From an uncultured Amylibacter sp. (GTDB taxonomy: Bacteria > Pseudomonadota > Alphaproteobacteria > Rhodobacterales > Rhodobacteraceae), in the NCBI GenBank assembly GCA_938001995.1, contig CALLAV010000045.1, positions 1-12,775 on the forward strand: a stretch of DNA of 12,775 bases, written 5' to 3'. Below the pieces are notes generated by a model that saw only the letters and a program-made list of their open reading frames with translations, searched no databases and was not told the DNA's origin. This document shows positions 6,757-12,775 of the stretch, one piece after another. The first letter of the stretch is position 1. The number at the start of each line of letters is the position of its first letter. Made by a program: the position numbers and the translations under genes.

Positions 6757-8046
6757 TTATGTTTCTGCGGTGAAGTCTTTAAATTCGAACAGAATGCCAG
6801 ACACGTCATCGCCAAACGGTATTTCGTCTGCAAAGGCGGTTAGTTCCCACATCAGATCGTTCATGAATTCTGGTCCGCTTCCCGTGTTGTGCTTCAGCAA
6901 AATTTGCTCCAACCCGTCTTCATCCAGAAGATCGCCTGCCCTGTTTTGACATTCGGTCACGCCGTCAGAATACAGAAACAATCGATCTCCTTTTTTAAGG
7001 GTCAGTTCGAAGGTTTCAAATTCCAAGTCAGGCATCAACCCAATGGGCGGCCCGCCGTCGCCATAGTATTTAACACCTGTATCAGGGTTAAAGACAACGG
7101 GATGTGGATGCCCAGCTTGAACCATTTGCACAGCGCCTGTGGCAAGGTTCACATCGGCATAAGCCAAGGTGAAATAATGTTCGGTTTCCATCTCTTCCAT
7201 CATCAATTGGTTCAATGTGGCCGCAACTAACGCCGGGTCGCGGTGCACATATTCACCTGATGGCAATCGATCAAATGCAAGATTTTGTTCCTTATTGTGG
7301 GAACTGAGATATCCAGCCAAACGCGCGGTGAGCAGTGCGGAGGAAATCCCATGCCCGGACACATCAATGGAGAAAAGGCCAAGACGCGATTCTGAAAAGC
7401 TAAAGAATCCAACAAGATCACCGCCAACGTGAGAGCTGGATTGAAACAGAAGCGAAATCTCACCCGATGAAATTTCGCGGTGACGAACAGGCACCAAAGA
7501 CTGTTGCAGTTTTTCTGCTTCGGCCAAGTCTTTGTTGATCTCTTCATACAGGTTTTGCAATTCTTCGAGCGCGCTAGCCACCGTTTCATTTTGGTCGATG
7601 AGCTTTTGTTCCATATCCAAAACGCGCGTGCCTGCCCGAATACGTGCTTGCAATTCGGCTGAATTCACAGGTTTAGACAAAAAGTCATCTGCGCCAATGT
7701 CCAGGCCCTGCGCCACATCATTCTTTTCGTTTTTGGACGTCAGCAGGATAAAATAGCCGTATCTTTCACGATCCAACTTTCGAAATTCACGACAAAACTC
7801 CAGCCCGTCCATTTCGGGCATCATCCAATCACTAATCACCAGATCGATGGCCTGTGTTTTGCAGATATCCAACGCTTCTTTCCCACTGGCAGCTTCGATA
7901 ACTTTAAAGCCCCATTTTTTGAGGCTTAGGGAAACGATCCGGCGCTGTAATTTGCTGTCATCCACGACCAAGACACGCAATTGGGTTGCGATATCCTTCG
8001 AGGGCGACAGTCCAGGGTTCTCAGTGTGTACTTCGATTTGGGTCAC
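6757..8046 (-). CDS. Response regulator fused to a PP2C/SpoIIE-type serine phosphatase
   Basis: Two-domain signalling protein in which phosphorylation of the receiver is expected to control a metal-dependent Ser/Thr phosphatase. Such proteins (RsbU/RsbP relatives; RbaY in Rhodobacter) typically dephosphorylate a STAS anti-anti-sigma factor. Numbering from GTG 8046: receiver about 22-145 with acidic pair D29/D30, phospho-acceptor D73 (VISDWMMPEMDG) and K125; a signalling coiled coil about 142-185 (QKLIDQNETV to EKLQQSLVP); PPM/SpoIIE domain about 195-425 with VGGDL (D210), DVSGHG (228-233), AGHPHPV, SDGVTE (D361) and GDDVSG (D413/D414 region). All expected metal-binding Asp are present, so it should be active. 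The frame extends to a TTG at 8061 without an RBS; GTG 8046 has AGGTGG close upstream and is preferred. Divergent from the Hpt gene, a plausible partner. Confidence 0.9.
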   Translation of the reverse strand: MTQIEVHTENPGLSPSKDIATQLRVLVVDDSKLQRRIVSLSLKKWGFKVIEAASGKEALDICKTQAIDLVISDWMMPEMDGLEFCREFRKLDRERYGYFILLTSKNEKNDVAQGLDIGADDFLSKPVNSAELQARIRAGTRVLDMEQKLIDQNETVASALEELQNLYEEINKDLAEAEKLQQSLVPVRHREISSGEISLLFQSSSHVGGDLVGFFSFSESRLGLFSIDVSGHGISSALLTARLAGYLSSHNKEQNLAFDRLPSGEYVHRDPALVAATLNQLMMEEMETEHYFTLAYADVNLATGAVQMVQAGHPHPVVFNPDTGVKYYGDGGPPIGLMPDLEFETFELTLKKGDRLFLYSDGVTECQNRAGDLLDEDGLEQILLKHNTGSGPEFMNDLMWELTAFADEIPFGDDVSGILFEFKDFTAET

Positions 8047-8208
8047 GGACCACCTACTCAATTGTTTCGGCGTACTGTGCGGTCAAGGGTTTAATTTTCC
8101 GTGAAATTACGCATTTGGAAAAATTTCCTGAAGATAACCAATTGTTAGACAAAACGCGTGTTACTGGTCTTTGATTCTGGAAGAAACAGCATGCTGCAAA
8201 GGACCAAA
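8047..8208. promoter_or_regulatory. Divergent control region between the phosphatase-regulator and Hpt genes
   Basis: This AT-rich stretch must hold the starts of both divergent genes. It has a dyad GGAAA-AA-TTTCC at 8117-8128, and about 25 bases to the left AATTTTCC (around 8092-8099), which is complementary to the GGAAAAATT of that dyad apart from one extra A. This could be an operator or an AT-rich coincidence. The Hpt Shine-Dalgarno AAAGGA lies at about 8198-8203, 5 bases ahead of ATG 8209. I find no GGAAC/CGTT pair of the EcfG type and no clear CtrA-type TTAA-N7-TTAA site. I cannot place -35/-10 boxes with confidence. Confidence 0.35.
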
Positions 8209-8553
8209 ATGATTAACTGGAGCCAAATCAAACAGTTAGAGGAAGATGTTGGATCAGAAGATCTAGCAGAGGTTGTTACATTGTTCTTGTCCGAGGTTGA
8301 CGAAGCGATCGAAGGACTGGAAACCGTGGCAAGTGGGACAAATCAAGAAGTTGCAGAGGCACTCCATTTTCTAAAAGGAAGCGCATTTAACTTGGGTTTT
8401 CAAGAGTTTGGCGACTATTGTTCAGTAGGAGAGTCGCAAGCCCATGCGGGTGACACAAGCGAGATTTCAATGTCTGAAGTAGAGAAGTTATACGTTGCTT
8501 CAAAAGAGGTTTTCCTGGCGGAATTGCCCAATCACTGTGCGGTGGAACTTTAG
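8209..8553 (+). CDS. Single-domain histidine phosphotransferase (Hpt) protein
   Basis: Predicted phosphorelay carrier: it would accept a phosphoryl group on His and exchange it with a receiver Asp; cytosolic. The 114-residue product is a four-helix-bundle Hpt domain with little else. The phospho-accepting site is H53 in ALHFLKGSAFNLGF, matching the Hpt pattern H-x-L-K-G-S-(A/S)-x-x-(L/F)-G. Leading helix: SEDLAEVVTLFLSEVDEAI. The frame is open from 8158, with ATGs at 8158, 8191 and 8209; ATG 8209 is chosen because AAGGA lies 5-6 bases ahead of it and MINWSQI is a natural start for this domain. Codon use is visibly more AT-rich than in argG or dxs. It is divergent from the response-regulator phosphatase, whose receiver is the obvious candidate partner (inference). 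Its stop overlaps the stop of the facing hydrolase gene. Confidence 0.85.
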   Translation: MINWSQIKQLEEDVGSEDLAEVVTLFLSEVDEAIEGLETVASGTNQEVAEALHFLKGSAFNLGFQEFGDYCSVGESQAHAGDTSEISMSEVEKLYVASKEVFLAELPNHCAVEL

Positions 8554-9326
8554 ACGGCCAGGTAATCGCTTAAAATTGTCATGAATTCTCGCGGATTTTC
8601 AGCGTGCAGCCAATGACCCGCGCCGTCGATTGTGCGAATCTCGGCCTTTGGAAACAACCTTGCGATTTCGCGTTCACCCGAACCGCGCACATAATCAGAG
8701 GTGCCGCCGCGGATGAACAAAGCGTCGTCAGAATAATGGCCCGTCATTTCTGGAAAGCCAATAATCGGCTGCATGTTGCGTTCCAGCGCATCAAGATTTA
8801 GCAGCCAGCGCAATTGCTCTCCTTCAACTTCGATGCTTTGCGCAAAGAAGGCGGACAGACTTGCATCGCCTGTTTTTTCCTCCAAGGCGGATTGAACGGC
8901 CGAACGGCGGTCAAAGTCCTGCAAAGGGATCGACTGCATAATTGCGATGTTGTCGCTTTGGCTGTGAAGATACCCGATGGGCGCAATATCGGCGATGATC
9001 AGTCGGTTGATCATCTGGGGATTTTGCAGCGCCAGAACCATAGCGGCCTTACCACCCATGGAATGACCCAGCACATCCGCCTTACCGCCGAGATGGGAAA
9101 TGACCTTTGCCAGATCATCGGCCAGCGCAGGATAGGTGTTATCGTCGTTCCAAAAGCTGTCCCCGTGATTGCGCAAATCGACAGTTACAACGGGACGGTC
9201 TTTGGACAAATGGCGGGCAATGGCACGCCAATTTCGACCTGAGCCAAATAGGCCGTGCACAATCAATAAGGGCGTTCCTGATCCTTCGCCGAAATGGACC
9301 ATTTTCAAAAGATGGGGATCAGACAT
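8550..9326 (-). CDS. Alpha/beta-hydrolase, YbfF-type esterase
   Basis: Serine hydrolase of the alpha/beta fold, probably a cytosolic esterase; the natural substrate is not known. The oxyanion-hole motif HGLFGSGRNW is at 24-33, RNHGDS at 52-57, the nucleophile elbow GHSMGG at 87-92 (S89), the probable acid D211 in GGTSDYV, and the catalytic H238 in DGAGHW. Length 258 and the motif spacing (S89) match E. coli YbfF closely. The ATG at 9326 has AAGG seven bases upstream. Its TAA interlocks with the TAG of the Hpt gene (4-base tail-to-tail overlap), and it diverges from argG. Function in the neighbourhood is not apparent. Confidence 0.9.
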   Translation of the reverse strand: MSDPHLLKMVHFGEGSGTPLLIVHGLFGSGRNWRAIARHLSKDRPVVTVDLRNHGDSFWNDDNTYPALADDLAKVISHLGGKADVLGHSMGGKAAMVLALQNPQMINRLIIADIAPIGYLHSQSDNIAIMQSIPLQDFDRRSAVQSALEEKTGDASLSAFFAQSIEVEGEQLRWLLNLDALERNMQPIIGFPEMTGHYSDDALFIRGGTSDYVRGSGEREIARLFPKAEIRTIDGAGHWLHAENPREFMTILSDYLAV

Positions 9327-9385
9327 ATCGTGGCCTTAAACAGTTGCGTGCGCGTTTCGTGACATGCTTGCGATGCAATGGCCAC

Positions 9386-9414
9386 TTGTCGAGCGTCAAA
9401 AAACGCAATACACG
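9386..9414 (+). promoter_or_regulatory. Putative argG promoter
   Basis: TTGTCG at 9386-9391, a 17-base spacer, and TACACG at 9409-9414. The -35 is a fair match (four of six to TTGACA); the -10 is weak, which is common in alphaproteobacteria. Transcription would start near 9421, leaving about 29 bases ahead of the argG ATG. No arginine-repressor-like box was recognised. A GCGTCA hexamer lies in the spacer (9393-9398). Confidence 0.35.
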
Positions 9415-9435
9415 CCCGATATCCCGTAATTTAAT

Positions 9436-9440
9436 GGAGA
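9436..9440 (+). promoter_or_regulatory. Shine-Dalgarno that decides the argG start
   Basis: GGAGA sits 9 bases ahead of ATG 9450. The in-frame TTG at 9441 directly abuts this GGAGA and so cannot be served by it, which makes ATG 9450 the real start. Confidence 0.7.
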
Positions 9441-9449
9441 TTGCCCGCA

Positions 9450-10673
9450 ATGGCTGCCCCTAAAAAAGTCGTTCTCGCGTATTCTGGTGGTTTGGACACG
9501 TCGATCATTCTGAAATGGTTCCAAACAGAATACGATTGCGAAGTTGTCACGTTCACTGCCGACCTTGGTCAAGGTGAGGAACTGGACCCCGCGCGCAAAA
9601 AGGCAGAGCTGCTCGGTATCAAGCCAGAGAATATTTACATCGAAGATGTGCGCGAAGAATTTGTGCGCGATTTCGTGTTCCCGATGTTCCGCGCCAACGC
9701 GGTTTACGAAGGGTTGTATCTGCTTGGCACATCCATCGCCCGACCGCTGATTTCCAAACGTCTTGTTGAAATTGCCGCAGAAACGGGTGCGGATGCTGTG
9801 GCCCATGGCGCAACAGGTAAGGGCAACGATCAGGTGCGGTTCGAATTGTCTGCTTATGCATTGAATCCGGACATCAAAGTGATCGCGCCGTGGCGGGAAT
9901 GGGATCTGTCAAGTCGCACAAAACTGCTGGCCTTTGCAGAAGAACACCAAATTCCAATCGCCAAAGACAAGCGCGGCGAAGCACCGTTTTCTGTGGACGC
10001 GAACCTGCTGCACACCTCATCCGAGGGCAAGGTTCTGGAAGACCCAGCAATTGAAGCACCTGAATACGTGTATCAACGCACAGTGAACCCAGAAGAGGCA
10101 CCTGATGTGCCAGAATTTGCGGAAATTACATATAAAAATGGCGATCCAGTTGCACTTAATGGCGTTGCCAAGTCCCCTGCGGAAATGTTGACAGAGCTGA
10201 ATGCGCTGGGTGGCAAGCACGGTGTGGGCCGTCTTGATCTGGTCGAAGGGCGTTATGTGGGTATGAAATCTCGCGGTGTTTACGAAACGCCAGGTGGGAC
10301 CATCATGCTCGAAGCGCATCGGGGTATTGAATCCATCACGCTCGATCGGGGTGCGGCGCACCTAAAAGACGAGTTGATGCCGCGCTATGCAGAACTGATT
10401 TACAACGGCTATTGGTTCAGCCCAGAGCGTGAAATGCTGCAAGCGATGATCGATCACAGCCAAAAGCATGTGAATGGCGTTGTGAAGGTCAAATTGTACA
10501 AAGGATCCGTGCAAACGGTGGCGCGTTGGTCCGATGACACGCTGTATTCAGAACAGCATGTGACATTCGAAGACGATGCAGGTGCATATGACCAAGCAGA
10601 TGCAGCAGGTTTCATCAAAATCAACGCTTTGCGTTTAAAATTGCTGGCCGCACGGGACAAACGCGCGAAATAA
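9450..10673 (+). CDS. argG: Argininosuccinate synthase
   Basis: Joins citrulline and aspartate, using ATP, to form argininosuccinate, the penultimate step of arginine biosynthesis; cytosolic homotetramer in known cases. The N-type ATP pyrophosphatase loop AYSGGLDTS is at 10-18, followed by TADLGQGEE (37-45), [12 protein letters not shown] (92-103) and [13 protein letters not shown] (120-132), the citrulline/aspartate-binding segment. Later family blocks such as [22 protein letters not shown] and [11 protein letters not shown] are also intact. The 407-residue length is standard. Start chosen at ATG 9450 with GGAGA nine bases upstream. It stands alone on the plus strand: divergent from the hydrolase gene and separated from the next gene by 281 bases. 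Confidence 0.97.
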   Translation: MAAPKKVVLAYSGGLDTSIILKWFQTEYDCEVVTFTADLGQGEELDPARKKAELLGIKPENIYIEDVREEFVRDFVFPMFRANAVYEGLYLLGTSIARPLISKRLVEIAAETGADAVAHGATGKGNDQVRFELSAYALNPDIKVIAPWREWDLSSRTKLLAFAEEHQIPIAKDKRGEAPFSVDANLLHTSSEGKVLEDPAIEAPEYVYQRTVNPEEAPDVPEFAEITYKNGDPVALNGVAKSPAEMLTELNALGGKHGVGRLDLVEGRYVGMKSRGVYETPGGTIMLEAHRGIESITLDRGAAHLKDELMPRYAELIYNGYWFSPEREMLQAMIDHSQKHVNGVVKVKLYKGSVQTVARWSDDTLYSEQHVTFEDDAGAYDQADAAGFIKINALRLKLLAARDKRAK

Positions 10674-10702
10674 GCGAGTCTTCCTTGCCACAGGCCAGAA
10701 TC

Positions 10703-10738
10703 CATGCGTCAGCGGATCCCCGCGAACGTTGACGCATG
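10703..10738. repeat. Inverted repeat downstream of argG (nested hairpin; possible 3' structure)
   Basis: CATGCGTCA at 10703-10711 and its exact complement TGACGCATG at 10730-10738 can form a 9-base stem. The 18-base loop holds a second small stem, GCGG / CCGC with an ATCC loop (10712-10723). It begins 30 bases after the argG stop. No T-run follows, so it is not a textbook intrinsic terminator. It could stabilise the argG mRNA 3' end, act with Rho, or be a protein-binding dyad. Confidence 0.5.
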
Positions 10739-10848
10739 CCACAATCCCGCCTATCGTCCGAGGCACAAGAAATAGCGGCAATAGATCGCTAAGAATACCA
10801 AGGGTGGCATAACGGGCGGAAATGGCGGCTTCTCACTCATTTGCTGTG

Positions 10849-10866
10849 CAGCTTTGACAAAAGCTG
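10849..10866. promoter_or_regulatory. Hairpin overlapping a perfect TTGACA box upstream of the OmpA-domain gene
   Basis: CAGCTTT / AAAGCTG with a GACA loop gives a 7-base perfect inverted repeat. TTGACA at 10854-10859 is a perfect -35 hexamer on the plus strand, lying inside the repeat. At 16-18 bases downstream the best -10 candidates (ATTCTG, TTCTGT; about 10876-10882) are poor. A repressor or activator that recognises the repeat would sit directly on the -35 box. About 95 bases separate it from the GTG start, so a leader of roughly 65 bases would remain. The rest of the 10674-10954 gap shows no gene that I can support. Confidence 0.35.
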
Positions 10867-10954
10867 AGGACGCGAATTCTGTGACACTGACGCAGTTCTT
10901 TTTCCTTTCGCGACGCTGACCTTTTTAGGGGTTGGAAAGCGGAGTTTTTGAGTT

Positions 10955-12649
10955 GTGAGTACAGAATACGAACAACAGCCTAGTCAAACCGAGCAGGGTT
11001 ATGGCTATGACGGCGAACAACAGGAAGAGTCATCGAACAAATCTTCGTCCGGATTGATCCGCGCGGGTATTTTTGGCGTTATTTTGTTTTTGGCGGTTGT
11101 TGGGATGGCAAGCGTCGTGAACAATTGGTTCCGTGGGTCACCCAATGAGGTCGATGAAAAGTTGGCAGTGATTGACGCTGAAACCCAATCAAAGGATGGG
11201 GTCTCTCCGTACAAAAAGCTTGAGAAAAGCTGGATCGATACCCGAGCATTGCTGGCAACAGAAATGCAAAACAAACGTGTTTTGGCAGCCACTGCAGTTG
11301 ATCTCGACAAGCAGATCAGTGCCGCGAAAGAAAACGTGGTTAAGGCGGAAAATGCAGTCACCATCGCGGAAACTGCTGTGACAACGGCGCAGAATGCGCT
11401 GGAAATAGTCGCAGATAAGATCAGCGATCTGGAGGACGAAACCCCGCAAGAGGCTTTTGAAGACGCGCAATTGGCGGCAAGCGAAGCGGCGGATGACGCC
11501 GAGGTTGCCCAAGCCAACTTTCAACGCGCCAAGGCCGAACAAGTGCGCATTCAAGCGACCGTTGCTGAATTGCGCCGTGCCGTGAGCGCTGCAGACGCCG
11601 CTGCGGCTGCCTCTCGTTTGATGGTTACCGCCGCAGATGCAGCGAAACTTGCGGTAACCGAAAACCAAGACGTCATGTCCGAAGCAAATGGCCCAGCGCT
11701 TACAAACCTGGAAAACAACTTTTTTGCAGATGCCGAACAACAAGCGGTCAATATGGAACGTTCCGCGCAGGCGGCACGGCAAGCCGTGGATGTGGCGGAA
11801 CTGCGTTTGAGCACGCTTAAACGCGAAGAAGAGAAGTTTCAGAAGCGATTTGCCGAAGCGAATAAATATGAAGAGCAAACCAAAGCTGATCTGGCAAAGA
11901 TGGAAAAAGCTGTCGAGGCCCATCTTTTGAAAATGCAGAGCCTGCAAAAAGACAGCACCGCTGCACAAAATAGATTGACCACGGCACAACGTCAGGCCGA
12001 GGAAAAGAAAGTGGCCTTACAGGATGCAACGCGCGAAGTGGCGGTCTTGGTTGGCAAACTGGACACCACGAAAAAGTCGATTGCAACGGCGGATGACACG
12101 CTTGAGATTGTTGAGGCGAAATTTCAAGAAACCGAAGCAGAGCTTAAGAAATTGCACCGCGAACGGTCGGCAGACTATGCCGTTGCGATGGCGGCTTTGA
12201 ATTCGCAATTGAACGAAAAATTGCGCGGAACGCTGAGCGGTACGACCCCTGATCACCCAATTTTCGACCGTCTTGTGTTTTCTTCGGCAGAGCTGTTTGC
12301 CCAAGGATCTGCCGAGCTACAACAAAGCGGCAAGGACATATTGCTAAAGGTCGTGCCAGAGTTGGAAGCGGTGATTGAGCAAATGCCACAGGACCTTGAT
12401 TGGGTGGTGCGCATTGACGGGCACACGGACAATCAACCGATCAGCGGCGCTGGGCGGTATCGGGATAACTGGGAACTGTCACAAGCACGTGCCTTGTCGG
12501 TTGTGCGCTTCTTGGTCAGTGCGACGGATCTAAGTCCACAGCAGTTGTCGGCAAACGGGTACGGTGAATACCAGCCTTTGACAGACGGTACATCGCCCGC
12601 TGCCTTAGCCAAGAACCGTCGGATCGAGCTTAAACTGTCGGCCCGTTAA
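10955..12649 (+). CDS. Membrane-anchored long coiled-coil protein with C-terminal OmpA/MotB-type peptidoglycan-binding domain
   Basis: Probably ties the inner membrane to the cell wall; specific role unknown. The 564 residues divide into a hydrophilic Gln/Glu/Ser-rich tail (1-33), one membrane helix (about 35-55, GIFGVILFLAVVGMASVV) expected to leave the rest in the periplasm, a very long Ala/Glu/Lys-rich helical region (about 95-425) with heptad-like spacing and few breaks (near 160-165 and 245-255), and an OmpA-like domain (about 435-564). The last has FSSAELFAQGSAEL, DGHTDNQP with D492, LSQARALSVVRFL (508-520), ANGYGEYQP and NRRIEL with R555/R556; the Asp and Arg are the residues that hold diaminopimelate in this family. 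No MotB proton-channel Asp is seen in the membrane helix, so a flagellar stator role is unlikely. GTG start 10955 with GGAG ten bases upstream. It overlaps the facing gene by 20 bases. Confidence 0.85.
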   Translation: MSTEYEQQPSQTEQGYGYDGEQQEESSNKSSSGLIRAGIFGVILFLAVVGMASVVNNWFRGSPNEVDEKLAVIDAETQSKDGVSPYKKLEKSWIDTRALLATEMQNKRVLAATAVDLDKQISAAKENVVKAENAVTIAETAVTTAQNALEIVADKISDLEDETPQEAFEDAQLAASEAADDAEVAQANFQRAKAEQVRIQATVAELRRAVSAADAAAAASRLMVTAADAAKLAVTENQDVMSEANGPALTNLENNFFADAEQQAVNMERSAQAARQAVDVAELRLSTLKREEEKFQKRFAEANKYEEQTKADLAKMEKAVEAHLLKMQSLQKDSTAAQNRLTTAQRQAEEKKVALQDATREVAVLVGKLDTTKKSIATADDTLEIVEAKFQETEAELKKLHRERSADYAVAMAALNSQLNEKLRGTLSGTTPDHPIFDRLVFSSAELFAQGSAELQQSGKDILLKVVPELEAVIEQMPQDLDWVVRIDGHTDNQPISGAGRYRDNWELSQARALSVVRFLVSATDLSPQQLSANGYGEYQPLTDGTSPAALAKNRRIELKLSAR

Positions 12650-12775
12650 GCGTCAGTTTCATCTCTGACATTTGATCATAGAGTCGCTTTGCGTCCTTAT
12701 AAACGGTCGCCAATTCCGGCGCGACGGCGGGCAGTTCACCTTCAGGACCCGCAAACCGGGTGCTGTTCCAAACGG
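12630..12775 (-). CDS. Unrecognised protein, C-terminal end only (gene continues beyond window)
   Basis: An open minus-strand frame enters from the right edge and ends in TAA at 12632-12630, giving 47 C-terminal residues (VWNSTRFAGPEGELPAV, then APELATVYKDAKRLYDQMSE and a short tail). The segment APELATVYKDAKRLYDQM looks like an amphipathic helix and the codon use matches neighbouring genes, so I think it is a real gene, but I do not recognise the family. It faces the OmpA-domain gene and overlaps its last 20 bases. If real, it could share a function with that gene or simply be a convergent neighbour; the sequence does not say. Confidence 0.55.
   Translation of the reverse strand, partial: VWNSTRFAGPEGELPAVAPELATVYKDAKRLYDQMSEMKLTLNGPTV

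Noticed and set aside
8047..8061. TTG start at 8061 for the response-regulator phosphatase
   Set aside because: No Shine-Dalgarno precedes it; GTG 8046 has AGGTGG close upstream, though the spacing is tight and the choice is not certain.
8047..8208. EcfG-type general stress promoter or CtrA site in the signalling control region
   Set aside because: GGAAC...CGTT and TTAA-N7-TTAA patterns were looked for and not found there.
10822..10857. Tiny open frame of 11 codons upstream of the OmpA-domain gene
   Set aside because: It starts with ATG after GGGCGGAA and stops within the putative -35 region, so it would probably not be on the main transcript; too short to support.
11005..11989. Long minus-strand frames opposite the coiled-coil gene
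   Set aside because: They are by-products of its Ala/Glu/Lys-rich codons; no domain, start signal or sensible composition supports them.
10955..12649. Flagellar stator MotB
   Set aside because: The peptidoglycan-binding domain is shared, but the membrane helix lacks the proton-channel Asp, there is no MotA nearby, and the coiled coil is far too long.
1..12775. Mobile elements, CRISPR array, tRNA or rRNA genes
   Set aside because: I looked in every intergenic gap and saw no repeat array, transposase, cloverleaf or rRNA-like sequence.

Overview
The window looks like a chromosomal, mostly housekeeping segment of an alphaproteobacterium of the Rhodobacterales (Roseobacter group or a close relative). 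This rests on the character of the proteins (a NavSp1-type one-domain sodium channel, an Hsp33 with a long acidic stretch before its zinc site, a PP2C-type response regulator with a separate Hpt protein), moderate-to-high GC by eye, and very tight gene packing. It is an inference from protein character; I could not run a search. I see no insertion sequence, prophage, CRISPR array, rRNA or tRNA.

Layout, left to right. The 3' part of dxs (isoprenoid precursor synthesis) enters on the plus strand. It meets tail to tail, one base apart, a six-gene minus-strand set that reads from about 6221 down to 824: hslO (Hsp33) > CoA-type Nudix hydrolase > CCA tRNA nucleotidyltransferase > LysE/RhtB exporter > RlmD/TrmA-type RNA uridine methyltransferase > voltage-gated sodium channel. 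The first five genes overlap each other by 4 to 20 bases and the sixth follows after 38 bases, so this is probably one operon read from a promoter just upstream of hslO. Divergent from hslO is a second Nudix hydrolase on the plus strand.

Next comes a signalling pair: a minus-strand response regulator fused to a PP2C/SpoIIE-type phosphatase, and, divergent from it, a small single-domain Hpt protein. They are separated by an AT-rich control region with a small dyad. The Hpt gene shares its stop region with a convergent alpha/beta hydrolase of the YbfF type. That gene is divergent from argG (arginine biosynthesis), which has a recognisable promoter and Shine-Dalgarno sequence.

A 281-base intergenic region follows argG and carries two inverted repeats and a perfect TTGACA box. 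It leads to a 564-residue protein with one membrane anchor, a very long predicted coiled-coil region and a C-terminal OmpA/MotB-type peptidoglycan-binding domain. The last 146 bases hold the C-terminus of an unrecognised minus-strand gene that overlaps the end of the OmpA-domain gene.

The points most worth a second look are the sodium channel inside a protein/RNA-maintenance operon, the Hpt / phosphatase-regulator pair with no anti-sigma partner in sight, the oversized coiled-coil envelope protein, and four tail-to-tail gene junctions with almost no room for ordinary terminators.
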